Origin: Pseudomonas putida
GTDB taxonomy: Bacteria; Pseudomonadota; Gammaproteobacteria; Pseudomonadales; Pseudomonadaceae
Length of the DNA: 64,000 nt
Direction of reading: 5' to 3'
Assembly (NCBI RefSeq): GCF_009883635.2
Contig: NZ_CP026115.2
Coordinates: 5,394,001 to 5,458,000 of the forward strand
Below the pieces are notes generated by a model that saw only the letters and a list, made by a program, of their open reading frames with translations, ran no database searches and was not told where the DNA came from. The translations under genes were made by a program, and so were the position numbers. Below, one piece after another: positions 8,909 to 17,250 of the stretch (position 1 is the first letter of the stretch; each line of letters opens with the position of its first letter).

Positions 8909-10105
8909 ATGTTTTCCCGTCAACCACCTGCCAACGGCCTATTCGCCACTTTTTGCCTGAGCAGCTACCTGCTTTCGCTTTCCTACGGCACGACCTTTCT
9001 GCTGGCCATGACGCTGCGCGCACACGGTGCCAGCGAAGCCGATGCCGGCACGGTGATCTGCGCCGCCATGCTCAGCACCTTTATGGCGGTGATCTTCTCC
9101 GGCCACCTGACCGACCTGATTGGCGCACCCAAGGCCGTGGCCGGCGGCGCGGTGTTTCTTGCCGCGGCCTGCCTGGGCTTTGCCACCGCCCCAGGGTTCG
9201 GTACGGCCATCTTGCTGTGCGGCCTGCTGCTGGGCTTCGGTTGGGGCCTGTTCTACACGCTGGGGCCGATCATCGTGGCGATGCTCATCGAGCCAGAACG
9301 GCGGGTCAAATACTTTGCCTTGCTCTCGGGCAGCATGATGACCGGCATCGGCACCGGGCCGTTGCTGGGGCGCGCGGCGCAGGCGTTGGGTTACCCGGTG
9401 GAGGCGGCCTTCGTCGCTGCAGCCGTGGCGAGTGTGCTGGGTGGCGTGATGTTCCTGCTGATGGGGCCGCGCATACAGCAGCTGAAGACCGGCGCCGTGG
9501 TGGTGTGCAAGATCACCCCGGCAGCCACGCGTGCGGTGCTGTCTTCCAAGGCGGCGTTCGCCATCCTGATGGTTGGCCTGGGCGGCGCGATCTTCGGAGG
9601 GCTGTCGAGCTTCCAGACTTCCTATGCCAGCGCCAGGCAGCTGGACTACTCGCTGTTCTTCCTTGGTTTCATGTCGGCTGCGATCTCCTGCCGCTTGCTG
9701 ATTGCCGGTTTCATCGTCAAGCGTGACCCGTACCGCATGGCCTGTCTAATGACGGCATTGATGGTGCTGTCGGTGCTGATGTTCATGTACGGCGTCGACA
9801 GCACGGCGACCTACGTGCTGGCGGCCGTGGTGCTGGGTGTCGGCTATGGCCTGACCTATTCGGTGATCAACGGCCTGGCGGCCAACGAAGCCCCCGCCGG
9901 GCAGACAGCCCAGTCGCTGGTGCTGTTCAGCCTGGCCTATTTCGTTGGCGTGTTCGGCTTCCCGCTGCTGGCCGGCAAGGTCATCGTCCAGGCAGGCATG
10001 CCGGCACTGCTGAACATACTGCTGGTGATTGCCCTGGCCAACTGGTCGATCACTTGCGGCCGCCTGGTCTGGCGCCGCTTGGGCGGGCGTGCCGTGGCAG
10101 CGTGA
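8909..10105 (+). CDS. MFS transporter
   Basis: This is a 398-residue membrane protein with about twelve hydrophobic segments and the MFS cytoplasmic loop after TM2 (GHLTDLIGAPKAVAGG). It probably exports or imports a small organic molecule; the substrate is not evident. I chose ATG 8909 rather than an in-frame TTG at 8897 because an ATG is available and the protein then begins directly before the first hydrophobic segment. The gene stands alone, followed by the DUF1289 gene. Confidence 0.85.
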   Translation: MFSRQPPANGLFATFCLSSYLLSLSYGTTFLLAMTLRAHGASEADAGTVICAAMLSTFMAVIFSGHLTDLIGAPKAVAGGAVFLAAACLGFATAPGFGTAILLCGLLLGFGWGLFYTLGPIIVAMLIEPERRVKYFALLSGSMMTGIGTGPLLGRAAQALGYPVEAAFVAAAVASVLGGVMFLLMGPRIQQLKTGAVVVCKITPAATRAVLSSKAAFAILMVGLGGAIFGGLSSFQTSYASARQLDYSLFFLGFMSAAISCRLLIAGFIVKRDPYRMACLMTALMVLSVLMFMYGVDSTATYVLAAVVLGVGYGLTYSVINGLAANEAPAGQTAQSLVLFSLAYFVGVFGFPLLAGKVIVQAGMPALLNILLVIALANWSITCGRLVWRRLGGRAVAA

Positions 10106-10159
10106 GTATGCCCGGCAGCTTCCACAGGGTATGATCCGCGGCCGTGATTGGAGCCCGCC

Positions 10160-10360
10160 ATGGCCAAAGACATCGAAAACCCCTGCGTCTCGCTCTGCCA
10201 GCTCAACAGCGAGCTGTGCGTGAGCTGCGGCCGCACCCGTGAAGAAATCCGCAAGTGGCGCGGCATGAAACGCCCTGAGAAGATGGCTGCCGTGCAACGC
10301 GCGGCCACGCGGATGAAGGCCATTACCAAGAAGAACGCCAAGCGCCAGGGTAACGACTGA
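10160..10360 (+). CDS. DUF1289 small Cys-containing protein
   Basis: A 66-residue protein with the DUF1289 signature: NPCVSLCQLN followed by CVSCGRTREEIRKWRGM. The four cysteines suggest a small metal-binding or Fe-S-type site. The tail is lysine- and arginine-rich. ATG 10160 is preceded by GGAGCCC at the right distance, which decides the start against an upstream TTG. Members are common next to unrelated metabolic genes in proteobacteria, and the function is unknown. Confidence 0.88.
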   Translation: MAKDIENPCVSLCQLNSELCVSCGRTREEIRKWRGMKRPEKMAAVQRAATRMKAITKKNAKRQGND

Positions 10361-10413
10361 AGCCGCTGCGCTTATGTAAGATGCACGCTTCGAAACGTTC
10401 CCGAGCCTGCCAT

Positions 10414-11049
10414 ATGGATACCCACTCGCTTCTCGCCTTCACCCTGGTGGCTGCAATCGCCATTGCCAGCCCAGGGCCTGCCACCCTGATGGCCATCAAC
10501 AACAGCCTCGCCCACGGCCAGCGCAGTGCCGTGTGGTCGTCACTGGGCAATGGCTCGGGCCTGTTCTGCCTGTCGGCGGCCGCCATGCTTGGCCTGGGAG
10601 CGTTGCTGGCCAGCTCCGAAATGCTGTTCAACGCGGTCAAGCTGATCGGTGCCGGCTACCTGTTCTACCTCGGCGCCCGGCAGTTGCTCAAGAAAAGCCC
10701 GATGCTGGTGGATCAGGCGGCGGCCGAGGTCAGCAAGCCGACCCCCTTGAAGTTGTACAAGTCGGCGTTCCTGACTGCCGTCACCAACCCCAAGGCGACC
10801 ATGTTCTTCACCGCGCTGTTTCCGCAGTTCATCGACCAGGGCGCGGCGCTGCTGCCGCAGTTCCTGACCCTGACCGGGATCTTCGTGGCGTTGTCGCTGA
10901 CGTCGTTGAGCCTGTATGCCGCGCTGGCCTCGCGGGCCAAGGGTGTGCTGACCCGGCCGGCGCTGTCGCGTTGGGTGAGCCGGGTAGTCGGCACGACGTT
11001 CATCGGTTTTGGTGCGGCGATTCTGACCATGCGCCGGCAGGCCGGTTAA
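10414..11049 (+). CDS. LysE/RhtB-family amino acid exporter
   Basis: This 211-residue membrane protein has the LysE-family N-terminus (FTLVAAIAIASPGPATLMAINNSLAHG) and the loop KLYKSAFLTAVTNPKATMFFTALFPQF. It has about six transmembrane segments. Such proteins export amino acids or homoserine lactone-type compounds. ATG 10414 is preferred; an upstream in-frame ATG at 10381 would add a polar tail unlike the family. The substrate is unknown. Confidence 0.88.
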   Translation: MDTHSLLAFTLVAAIAIASPGPATLMAINNSLAHGQRSAVWSSLGNGSGLFCLSAAAMLGLGALLASSEMLFNAVKLIGAGYLFYLGARQLLKKSPMLVDQAAAEVSKPTPLKLYKSAFLTAVTNPKATMFFTALFPQFIDQGAALLPQFLTLTGIFVALSLTSLSLYAALASRAKGVLTRPALSRWVSRVVGTTFIGFGAAILTMRRQAG

Positions 11050-11185
11050 GAGCGTTCTCGGGCCCTATGTACTGAGTACCGGTGTTGCACTGGTCTTGCT
11101 GCTCTGTGCCGGCCAGTTTGCGATGATCCGCGGTTTTCGCTGGGCCATATGGCTGACCCTGCCGAGCTTGATCGTGCCTGCAGCA

Positions 11186-11446
11186 CTGCCGCGGCGCGTG
11201 CACCGTGCGCCAATCCTGGCGTTGGCTGCGCGCCATGGTGTGCCGGTCACGGCAGTCTGGGTGCAGGCTCCGGTCGAGCAGGCATTGGCACGCAATGCCT
11301 TGCGCCGGGTCGATCATCAAGTGCCGAGGGCGAGTATTGAGGCGGTGGCGGCTGCGTTCGAGCCACCTTGCAGGTCCGAGGGGTTTGTCGAGGTTATCGA
11401 AGTGAACGCCAGCCAAAGTGGGCACGAGAAGGCTGCAAGGCTTTGA
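11186..11446 (+). pseudogene. C-terminal remnant of a P-loop kinase/AAA ATPase
   Basis: From about 11186 the forward frame reads RRVHRAPILALAARHGVPVT, AVWVQAPVEQALARNALRR and IEAVAAAFEPP, ending at the stop at 11444-11446. This resembles the C-terminal half of small polynucleotide-kinase-like P-loop proteins. No Walker A motif, no plausible start and no N-terminal half exist upstream, where the sequence abuts the LysE gene. I therefore read it as the tail of a deleted gene. Family assignment is from memory. Confidence 0.45.
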
Positions 11447-11672
11447 GTGTCGGTGCAGGACCGCGAAGGTGATGCCTCGACGCGCGAACTCGGCGTCAGC
11501 AGCTTGCATCAATGGCATCTATTAATGAGAAGGCAGCCTATGGCAGCTTCGGGCGTATTTGCAATGGCACCGAGATCCGAAGCGAACATTCGCCCATGGC
11601 TACAATGAGTGCCTGCGAACCCAGCCATTGCGGTTACGATCAATCTCGGCCCATGAAAAGGAATTCAAGAAA
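11447..11672. other. Decayed intergenic region
   Basis: This stretch holds no intact gene. On the reverse strand 11452-11510 encodes MQAADAEFARRGITFAVL before losing sense, which looks like a short scrap of a circularly permuted ATP-grasp type protein (weak, from memory). The chorismate mutase ribosome binding site, AAAAGGAATTC, is at the right end. Confidence 0.3.
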
Positions 11673-11987
11673 ATGGAAGTAACGTGCACCTCTCTGGATG
11701 AAGTCCGGCAGCGCATCGATGTCATCGATCGAAGCCTCGTTTCACTGCTCGCTCAACGCGGCAAGCTCGTGACGCAGGCCGCGCGCTTCAAGAAAACCAC
11801 CGATGACGTACGCGCGCCGGCGCGGGTCGAGCAAGTCATCGAGAAGGTGCGGGTAATGGCAGGCGAGGCGGGTGCTTCGCCTGCGGTGGTGGAACAGGTC
11901 TACCGGGCCATGATATCGGCGTTCATCGCCGAAGAGCTGAACGTTCACGCCACGCTGACTGCCACTGATCCAGCGGGCAATGCGTGA
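11673..11987 (+). CDS. Stand-alone chorismate mutase type II (AroQ fold)
   Basis: This 104-residue all-helical protein has the CM_2 pattern: LDEVRQRIDVIDRSLVSLLAQRGKLVTQAARFK (Arg and Lys active-site positions), then the RVEQVIEKVR segment and a VYRAMISAFIAEEL helix. It would convert chorismate to prephenate or act as an isochorismate-pyruvate-lyase-like protein. No signal peptide is present, so it is cytoplasmic. ATG 11673 follows AAAAGGAATTC. The leader and 5' end are echoed by a decayed copy at 16984-17080. Two hairpins follow the stop codon. Confidence 0.85.
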   Translation: MEVTCTSLDEVRQRIDVIDRSLVSLLAQRGKLVTQAARFKKTTDDVRAPARVEQVIEKVRVMAGEAGASPAVVEQVYRAMISAFIAEELNVHATLTATDPAGNA

Positions 11988-12021
11988 GCATTCAACGGAG
12001 CAGCGTGCATCAGGCGGGCAG

Positions 12022-12055
12022 GGCGCCTCAACCTTTCACAAAAGATCGAGGCGCC
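12022..12055. terminator. Hairpin after chorismate mutase gene
   Basis: GGCGCCTC (12022-12029) pairs with GAGGCGCC (12048-12055) around an 18-base loop. It lies 35 bases after the chorismate mutase stop. No T-run follows, so a role as terminator is tentative. Confidence 0.4.
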
Positions 12056-12079
12056 TCTGGGTAATGACTACAGCGACAG

Positions 12080-12117
12080 CGCGGTCACCCGCGAAGATTT
12101 GGCGTTGGGTGACCGCG
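12080..12117. terminator. Second hairpin between convergent genes
   Basis: CGCGGTCACCC (12080-12090) pairs perfectly with GGGTGACCGCG (12107-12117). It lies just beyond the stop of the leftward lipoprotein gene and after the rightward chorismate mutase gene. A bidirectional terminator is plausible, although T-runs are absent. Confidence 0.5.
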
Positions 12118-12122
12118 GTCGG

Positions 12123-12452
12123 TCAGTCCACCCGCACGAACACGTTCTTGGCCATGTTGCTGCCGCCAATGGCTTCCAGACGCTTACCGCCGTCCAGTAC
12201 GCGCACATTGATCAGTGCCTGGCCATCCTTGTCGCGCGCGACGACCTCATCATCCTTGCGCTCCCACTCCTCGACCTTGAACTTGTTGCCGTTGGCAATG
12301 ATGTAGTCCTTGGCGAACTCGACTTTCTGTTTTGGGCCCTGGATGCCCATTACCGTGGTGGTCTGTTCATAGGTGCCTTCCAGGGCATCGTTGCCGCAGC
12401 CGGCCAGTACACAGAAGGGCAATGCTGCGAGCACGAGTTTGATTTGACGCAT
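12123..12452 (-). CDS. Small lipoprotein, unknown function
   Basis: A 109-residue protein with a lipoprotein signal peptide and lipobox LAGC near residue 19, so it is predicted to be lipid-anchored in the envelope. The mature part (about 90 residues) is polar, with a predicted beta-rich pattern and no motif I recognise. It is transcribed alone, divergent from the DUF6124 gene. Confidence 0.75.
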   Translation of the reverse strand: MRQIKLVLAALPFCVLAGCGNDALEGTYEQTTTVMGIQGPKQKVEFAKDYIIANGNKFKVEEWERKDDEVVARDKDGQALINVRVLDGGKRLEAIGGSNMAKNVFVRVD

Positions 12453-12867
12453 GGGATTTCCTTATCGATTGGCTTTGATCGAACAACCAGGCGCGAGTCT
12501 GGGCGCCGGTCCTTCGGCTACCGCACGGGGTGCGGTTAACGCCGCGGGATTATACAGACCGTTTAGAAAAAATCAGATTTTGCCCCTTTCTTGTAGTCCA
12601 TTTCCCAAAGATACTCTTCCCGCATATTTTCCGTTGCGGCTGCTCTGCCGAGGGCTTTAGTCTCGGCCTGTCGCTGCTCATCAGCGACACGGCTTTGACA
12701 GGCCGTAACGGTATTATGCATGTGGCTCGCCTGATATGGCGGCTGTACGTGGGGCACGCTTGCGTGCGCCGGAACTTGCATAGTCCGCCGGTCTGTCAAC
12801 CCATGTACAGCTGCCACCCGACTGTTTGACAGCAGGCAGGTGGAAGCCCCAGGAAAGGTACTATGCG
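12453..12867. promoter_or_regulatory. Long leader upstream of the DUF6124 gene
   Basis: These 415 bases separate the lipoprotein gene from the rightward DUF6124 gene. A+T-rich sequence at 12560-12630 is a likely promoter zone. A perfect short stem, GCACGC-TT-GCGTGC, occurs near 12757-12770, followed by GTCTGTCAACCCATGTACAG. A structured 5' leader is possible. No gene is supported. Confidence 0.35.
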
Positions 12868-13110
12868 ATGTTGAAGATTGTCCCCGATCCACCCCACGAT
12901 ATTCATTCCCTTGAAGACACCCTGATCCAGGCTACGGACTACGCGTTGTGTGCGTCCACGGTGGTGCATCAGGCGTTGCTGCTGCAGCCCAAGTCACCGG
13001 CGTCGATCCTGATGATGGCCTCGATGCATGAGATGGAGGCGTTGCGGGCTTTGCTCGAAGCGGCGTTGATACAGGTGCAGATGCCTACTAAGCCTCGGAC
13101 CTTGCACTAA
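12868..13110 (+). CDS. DUF6124 family protein
   Basis: An 80-residue protein beginning MLKIVPDPPHD, with an internal helical segment ATDYALCASTVVHQALLLQP and SPASILMMASMHEMEALRALL. This pattern is the Pseudomonas DUF6124 family, whose role is unknown. It is typically found with DUF3077 genes, as here (next gene). ATG 12868 is chosen over an upstream in-frame ATG at 12826; AGGAAAGG lies about 12 bases before it. A cytoplasmic helical protein is expected. Confidence 0.75.
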   Translation: MLKIVPDPPHDIHSLEDTLIQATDYALCASTVVHQALLLQPKSPASILMMASMHEMEALRALLEAALIQVQMPTKPRTLH

Positions 13111-13140
13111 GGCTCAGGTGATGTGCTGGCTGGTCTGGCC

Positions 13141-13235
13141 CTTTCGCGGGTCAAGCCCGCTCCTACAAGGGTTCGCGATTCCCTGTAGGAGCGGCGGTGC
13201 GGCGATCCGACTTGTCCCGCGAAGAGGCCAGCCCA
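13141..13235. repeat. Degraded REP inverted pair
   Basis: The left unit TTCGCGGGTCAAGCCCGCTC followed by CTACA is intact. The right unit (TGTAGGAGCGG...TTGTCCCGCGAAG) is interrupted by about 18 extra bases (GCGGTGCGGCGATCCGAC region). It sits between the DUF6124 and DUF3077 genes and so may separate their messages. Confidence 0.8.
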
Positions 13236-13265
13236 GGCAAAGCAAATTTTCAGGGAGATTGACCA

Positions 13266-13529
13266 ATGACCACAGACGACACCCAATGCACCGTCGGCAA
13301 GACCACCTTCTTCCAAGGTGAAAACCAGAGCCACCCATTGTTCCGCATCGAACCCGGCATCCCCTGCCGCGACGCGCGAGAGCAGGCTTCGGAACTGATG
13401 GGCTATGTGCGCGAACTGACCATCCTGGGCCTGATGGATGAAAAGCCGATGATGATCTGGGCCTCGCACTACCTCAGCGCGATGGCCAAGGCGTTGATGG
13501 ATGATGCCGAACTAGGCATGACCCAATAA
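13266..13529 (+). CDS. DUF3077 family protein
   Basis: An 87-residue protein typical of DUF3077: FRIEPGIPCRDAREQASELMGYVRELTILGLMD, followed by WASHYLSAMAKALMDDAE. It is predicted to be helical and cytoplasmic, with no known activity. A CAGGGAGATTGACC ribosome binding site precedes ATG 13266. It follows the DUF6124 gene across a REP element. The family is common in multiple copies in putida and fluorescens genomes. Confidence 0.85.
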   Translation: MTTDDTQCTVGKTTFFQGENQSHPLFRIEPGIPCRDAREQASELMGYVRELTILGLMDEKPMMIWASHYLSAMAKALMDDAELGMTQ

Positions 13530-13702
13530 GCCAAGATTGCGTCAGCAGGGAAGTCTGGATGCTGCAGGTCAGCCTTGAGCGGCAGAGGCATCAGTGTCAG
13601 CAGCCGAAGCAATCGCTTGGGCACGGCTGACCCGGAGCGGTTCGATGCGTTGCTGCGTGGCAAGGGCTCGCCGGTCTGAGCGCACACGCCTGAACGCCGC
13701 AA

Positions 13703-15004
13703 TCAGTGTTCGCCCATGATTTCCCGCGCCAGGGTCAGGCGGCGCGTGTGGAAGTCGTACTCATAGAGTTCGGCATAGCGCCCCCACTCGATGGCCACCT
13801 TGAGCACACGCTCGGCTTCCTCGGCGTCCATGTACTCCGTCAGGCGGTCGAGCACGGTCTTTTCCAGCAGGCCGGCGGGCTCCAGCTGGAGGCTGTCGAG
13901 GATGTAGCTGATCAGCGACACGCGCCCCTTGCACTGGCGCGCGAACAGGTCTTGGCGCCGCGCCTGGCGGGCCGTCACGTAGTTGCGGCCCTGGCGTGTG
14001 AGGCGGATGTCGCCCTCGATCACCTGGGCAAAGCCAAGCAGGCCGAGGGCCTCGTAGATCGGGAACAGCACCTCGTCGGGCAACGCGGTTTCCTCGGCCA
14101 GGTGCGGCAGGTCGGCTTCGCCGTTGAAGGGCTCGCCAGCGATGAGCTCGAGCACGCTCTCCATCCGCGCGATATCGGCATCGGGCAGCCGGTAGCCCAG
14201 CTCCACGGCCGGTGGCGCACCGGCGGCGGCGATGGCTTCGGGGCCCCGGGTCATGAGCGCGTAAACGTCGTCGATCAGCGCGCGGACTTCCGCTGAGTCG
14301 GCATTGCGCGGGCGCGGCAGGTCGATGTGCAGTTCCGAGCGCACCCGGCCCGGGTCGCTGGAGAGGATGAGGATGCGGTCGGCCATCATCACCGTCTCCT
14401 CGATGTTGTGCGACACCACCAGGATGCTGCGGGTAGTGATGCGGCGTTCTTCCCAGAGTTCGAGCATGTCGTCGCGCAGGGTTTCGCCGGTGAGCACGTC
14501 GAGCGCCGAAAAGGCCTCGTCCATCAGCAATACCTCAGGGTTCATCACCAGGGCGCGGGCGATGCCCACGCGCTGGCGCATGCCGCCGGAGAGTTCGCGC
14601 GGCAGGGCGCCACCGAAACCGGACAGGCCGATCAGCTCCAGCGCCGTGTCGGCCAGGCGCTGGCGCTCGGCCGGGTTCATGCCCTGGGCCTCCAGGCCTA
14701 GCTCGACGTTCTGCTGCACGGTCAGCCACGGGAACAGTGCAAACGACTGGAAGACCATGGCCACGCCGCCTACCGGGCCGTGGATCGGCTGGCCGCGGTA
14801 GGTGACGGTGCCGCGGTCGGCGCCAACCAGGCCGGCGATGATCCGCAACAGGGTCGACTTGCCCGAACCGGAGCGCCCGAGCAGGGCGACGATTTCACGC
14901 TCGCGCAGGTTCAGGTCGACCCCTTCGAGGACGGTGCGCGGGGTGCCGTCGGAAGCCTGGAAGGCCTTGCTCACGCTCTTGAGTTCGATCAGCGATGGTT
15001 TCAT
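13703..15004 (-). CDS. ABC transporter ATPase with C-terminal AAA-associated domain (nitrate/sulfonate/bicarbonate type)
   Basis: This 433-residue protein has an N-terminal ABC ATPase (Walker A LLGRSGSGKST, signature LSGGMRQRVGIARAL, Walker B VLLMDEAFSALD, H-loop VVSHNIEE) and a long C-terminal region (about 290-433) matching the AAA-associated domain found in nitrate/sulfonate-type transporters. It pairs with the fused permease 9 bases upstream in the same operon. No periplasmic binding protein gene is adjacent, so the substrate is unknown. Confidence 0.88.
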   Translation of the reverse strand: MKPSLIELKSVSKAFQASDGTPRTVLEGVDLNLREREIVALLGRSGSGKSTLLRIIAGLVGADRGTVTYRGQPIHGPVGGVAMVFQSFALFPWLTVQQNVELGLEAQGMNPAERQRLADTALELIGLSGFGGALPRELSGGMRQRVGIARALVMNPEVLLMDEAFSALDVLTGETLRDDMLELWEERRITTRSILVVSHNIEETVMMADRILILSSDPGRVRSELHIDLPRPRNADSAEVRALIDDVYALMTRGPEAIAAAGAPPAVELGYRLPDADIARMESVLELIAGEPFNGEADLPHLAEETALPDEVLFPIYEALGLLGFAQVIEGDIRLTRQGRNYVTARQARRQDLFARQCKGRVSLISYILDSLQLEPAGLLEKTVLDRLTEYMDAEEAERVLKVAIEWGRYAELYEYDFHTRRLTLAREIMGEH

Positions 15005-15013
15005 GGCAAGTCC

Positions 15014-16735
15014 TCAGCGAAGGTTTTCGGCAAGCAGGTACAGGCGGCGCCAGAACACGCGGTTTACCAGCATCACGTAGATGCACATCACGCCGATCCC
15101 TAAGGCGATGCGGTGGAAATCACCGGCGTCGGTCATCTGCTTGATGTAGCTGCCCAGGCCGTCGGCCACCAGCGAGGTGTCGCCCCAGCTGACGTACTCG
15201 GCGACGATGCTGGCGTTCCACGAGCCGCCGCTGGCGGTGACGGCGCCGGTGATGAAGCTGGGGAACACCGCCGGCAGGTATACGCGTTTCCATTTCAGCC
15301 AGCCGCGCAGGCCGAGGTTGTCGGCGGCCAGGCGCAGTTCGTAGGGAATGGTCGCGGCGCCCGCAACCACGTTGAACAGGATGTACCACTGGGTGCCGAA
15401 GACCATCAGCGGGCTGAGCCAGATGTTCGGGCTGAGCTGGAAGTGCACCAGCACCAGGACCACCAGCGGGAACAGCAGGTTGACCGGGAAGGCGGCGAGG
15501 AACTGCGCCAGCGCCTGGACCTTCTGCGAATAGCGGGGCCGCAGGCCAATCCAGATCGACAGCGGCACCCACACCAGCGAGGCGAGGGCGATCAGCAGCA
15601 TCACCCGGCACAGGGTGATCAAGCCCAGCCCGAGCACGTGCAGGGCCTCGCCCCAGCCGACGTCCTGGTGCACGAACAGTCCCAGGCGGATGAAGGCGAA
15701 GGCGCAAGCCAACGGCAGGGCCGCGTCCCAGGCGCGTGACCACCAGGTGGGCAGGCGCAGCCAATGGCGCCGCGCCACGGTGCCGTCATGGCGTTGGGCA
15801 AACCAGCCCATGGCGCTTTGGAACCCCTTCGCCAACAACGCGCTGAAGCCGCTCAGCCAACTGCTGTGGCGGCCCCAGTCGAGCAGCCAGGAGCGCTGCG
15901 CGGTGTCGCCCTGGGTGTCTTCGAAGCGGAAACGGTCGGCCCAGGCCAGCAACGGACGGAAGAACAGCTGGTCGTAGAGCACGATGCCGGTGAGCATCGC
16001 GGCGATGGCCCAGCCGATCGCGCCGAGGTTGCGTTGGTCGATGGCCACGGCGATATAGGAGCCGATCCCGGGCAGCTTGATATCCTGCCCGGCCACCGAG
16101 ATGGCCTCGGCGGCAACCAGGAAGAACCAGCCGCCAGACATCGACATCATCATGTTCCACAGCAGGCCAGGCATGGCGAACGGCAGTTCCAGGCGCCAGA
16201 ATCGCTGCCAGGCCGAGAGGCGGAAGATCCGTGCGGCCTCGTTCAGTTCTGGCGGTACGGTGCGGAACGACTGGTACAGGCTCAGCGCCATGTTCCACGC
16301 CTGGGAGGTGAAGATGGCAAAGATCGCCGCGCATTCCACACCCAGCAGATTGCCCGGGAAGAGTGCGATGAAGGGCGCGATGGCAATGGCCTGGAAGCCC
16401 AGGATGGGCACCGACTGCAGCACGTCCAGCAGCGGGATCATGGCCTTCTCGGCGGCACGGTACTTGGCCGCCAGCGCGGCGAAAAGGAAGGCGAACAGCA
16501 GCGAGAAGCCCAGCGCGGTGAACATCCGCAGCATGGTGCGCAGCAGGTAGTAGGGCAGGTAGGCCGGGTCGAGAGAGATCGACAATGCCTCGCCGACCAC
16601 GAACGGCCGGCTCATCTGCATGGCGCCATAGGCGGCGAGCACCAGCAATACCAGCACCAGCGGCAGGAGGATCCAGTCCCAGCGATTGGGCACGGCGTTA
16701 CGCAGGCCTGACGACGGGGTGAACAGGCGGGCCAT
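15014..16735 (-). CDS. Fused double ABC permease
   Basis: This 573-residue inner-membrane protein contains two permease units in tandem: an N-terminal half with an EAA-like loop (PPELNEAARIFRLSAWQRFWRLELP) and a C-terminal half with YELRLAADNLGLRGWLKWKRVYLP. One chain therefore supplies both membrane halves of the transporter. ATG 16735 is chosen because MARLFTPSSG directly precedes the conserved NRWDW and first TM segment; a longer frame upstream lacks support. It forms an operon with the ATPase. Confidence 0.88.
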   Translation of the reverse strand: MARLFTPSSGLRNAVPNRWDWILLPLVLVLLVLAAYGAMQMSRPFVVGEALSISLDPAYLPYYLLRTMLRMFTALGFSLLFAFLFAALAAKYRAAEKAMIPLLDVLQSVPILGFQAIAIAPFIALFPGNLLGVECAAIFAIFTSQAWNMALSLYQSFRTVPPELNEAARIFRLSAWQRFWRLELPFAMPGLLWNMMMSMSGGWFFLVAAEAISVAGQDIKLPGIGSYIAVAIDQRNLGAIGWAIAAMLTGIVLYDQLFFRPLLAWADRFRFEDTQGDTAQRSWLLDWGRHSSWLSGFSALLAKGFQSAMGWFAQRHDGTVARRHWLRLPTWWSRAWDAALPLACAFAFIRLGLFVHQDVGWGEALHVLGLGLITLCRVMLLIALASLVWVPLSIWIGLRPRYSQKVQALAQFLAAFPVNLLFPLVVLVLVHFQLSPNIWLSPLMVFGTQWYILFNVVAGAATIPYELRLAADNLGLRGWLKWKRVYLPAVFPSFITGAVTASGGSWNASIVAEYVSWGDTSLVADGLGSYIKQMTDAGDFHRIALGIGVMCIYVMLVNRVFWRRLYLLAENLR

Positions 16736-17067
16736 GATCAGATCTCTATCGTCAGGGGCTGGGAAGGGCAGCTGTCGCCACGTGAGCCAGTATGGTTCAG
16801 TTGGCTGACAGGGCAAAGGCAGTGCCAGTCGCAAGCAACTGGCTAGAGGGCGGCAAATGCCTGAGAGACATTAAGATTTGTTTAATCGCCACTGACGGAG
16901 AGGGACGTGACGAGGCATGCGCTCAATGCGGCATGGGGAGGGTGTGTAGCTGGACCAGCAACTGCGTAGACGATCAATCCCGCCGTCATGAAAAGGAATT
17001 CACGAAAATGATCAGACTTTTCTTGATGAAATATCGCAGACGCAGCGTTGATCGAGCCTGTCGGTGC
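16736..17067. other. Intergenic region holding a chorismate mutase-like scrap
   Basis: This region contains the promoter side of the leftward ABC operon and, from 16984, a decayed copy of the leader and start of the chorismate mutase gene (see separate entry). Nothing else is supported. Confidence 0.4.
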
Positions 17068-17080
17068 TCAGGCGATTGCC
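16984..17080 (+). pseudogene. Decayed partial copy of the chorismate mutase leader and 5' end
   Basis: GTCATGAAAAGGAATTCACG followed by AAAATGA matches CCCATGAAAAGGAATTCAAG followed by AAAATGG at the chorismate mutase start (11649-11675). Downstream, GATGAAATATCGCAGACGCA and TGATCGAGCCT parallel GATGAAGTCCGGCAGCGCAT and CGATCGAAGCCT of the intact gene. The reading frame is lost within about 30 codons. It overlaps the 3' end of the DUF2986 gene on the other strand. Confidence 0.5.
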
Positions 17081-17250
17081 TGGGCCGCCGGTGTGTCTGA
17101 ATCGTTCTGTACAACTGCCGCTTCAGTTTCAAGCTTCAGCCGGTCGGCCTTGCTGATGTACTTGGGCTTGTTGCTCTTGGGCGCCAGCTTGGCATTGGCC
17201 TTTTTCTGGTGGGCCTTGAGCAGCTGTTTGAGTTTCTTCTGGCGGTTCAT
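17068..17250 (-). CDS. DUF2986 small basic protein
   Basis: A 60-residue protein starting MNRQKKLKQLLKAHQKKANA followed by KLAPKSNKPKYISKADR, the DUF2986 pattern. It is very lysine-rich and presumably cytoplasmic, perhaps nucleic acid-binding (inference). The internal ATG at 17250 matches the family start; the frame is open further upstream but without family similarity. Its 3' end overlaps the chorismate mutase scrap, so its last residues may have been altered by that event. Confidence 0.8.
   Translation of the reverse strand: MNRQKKLKQLLKAHQKKANAKLAPKSNKPKYISKADRLKLETEAAVVQNDSDTPAAQAIA

Noticed and set aside
10148..10159. TTG start for the DUF1289 protein
   Set aside because: The ATG 12 bases later is preceded by GGAGCCC at proper spacing and matches the family length.
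12080..12117. Hairpin as a riboswitch
   Set aside because: It lies after stop codons of both flanking genes rather than in a leader, so terminator use is more likely.
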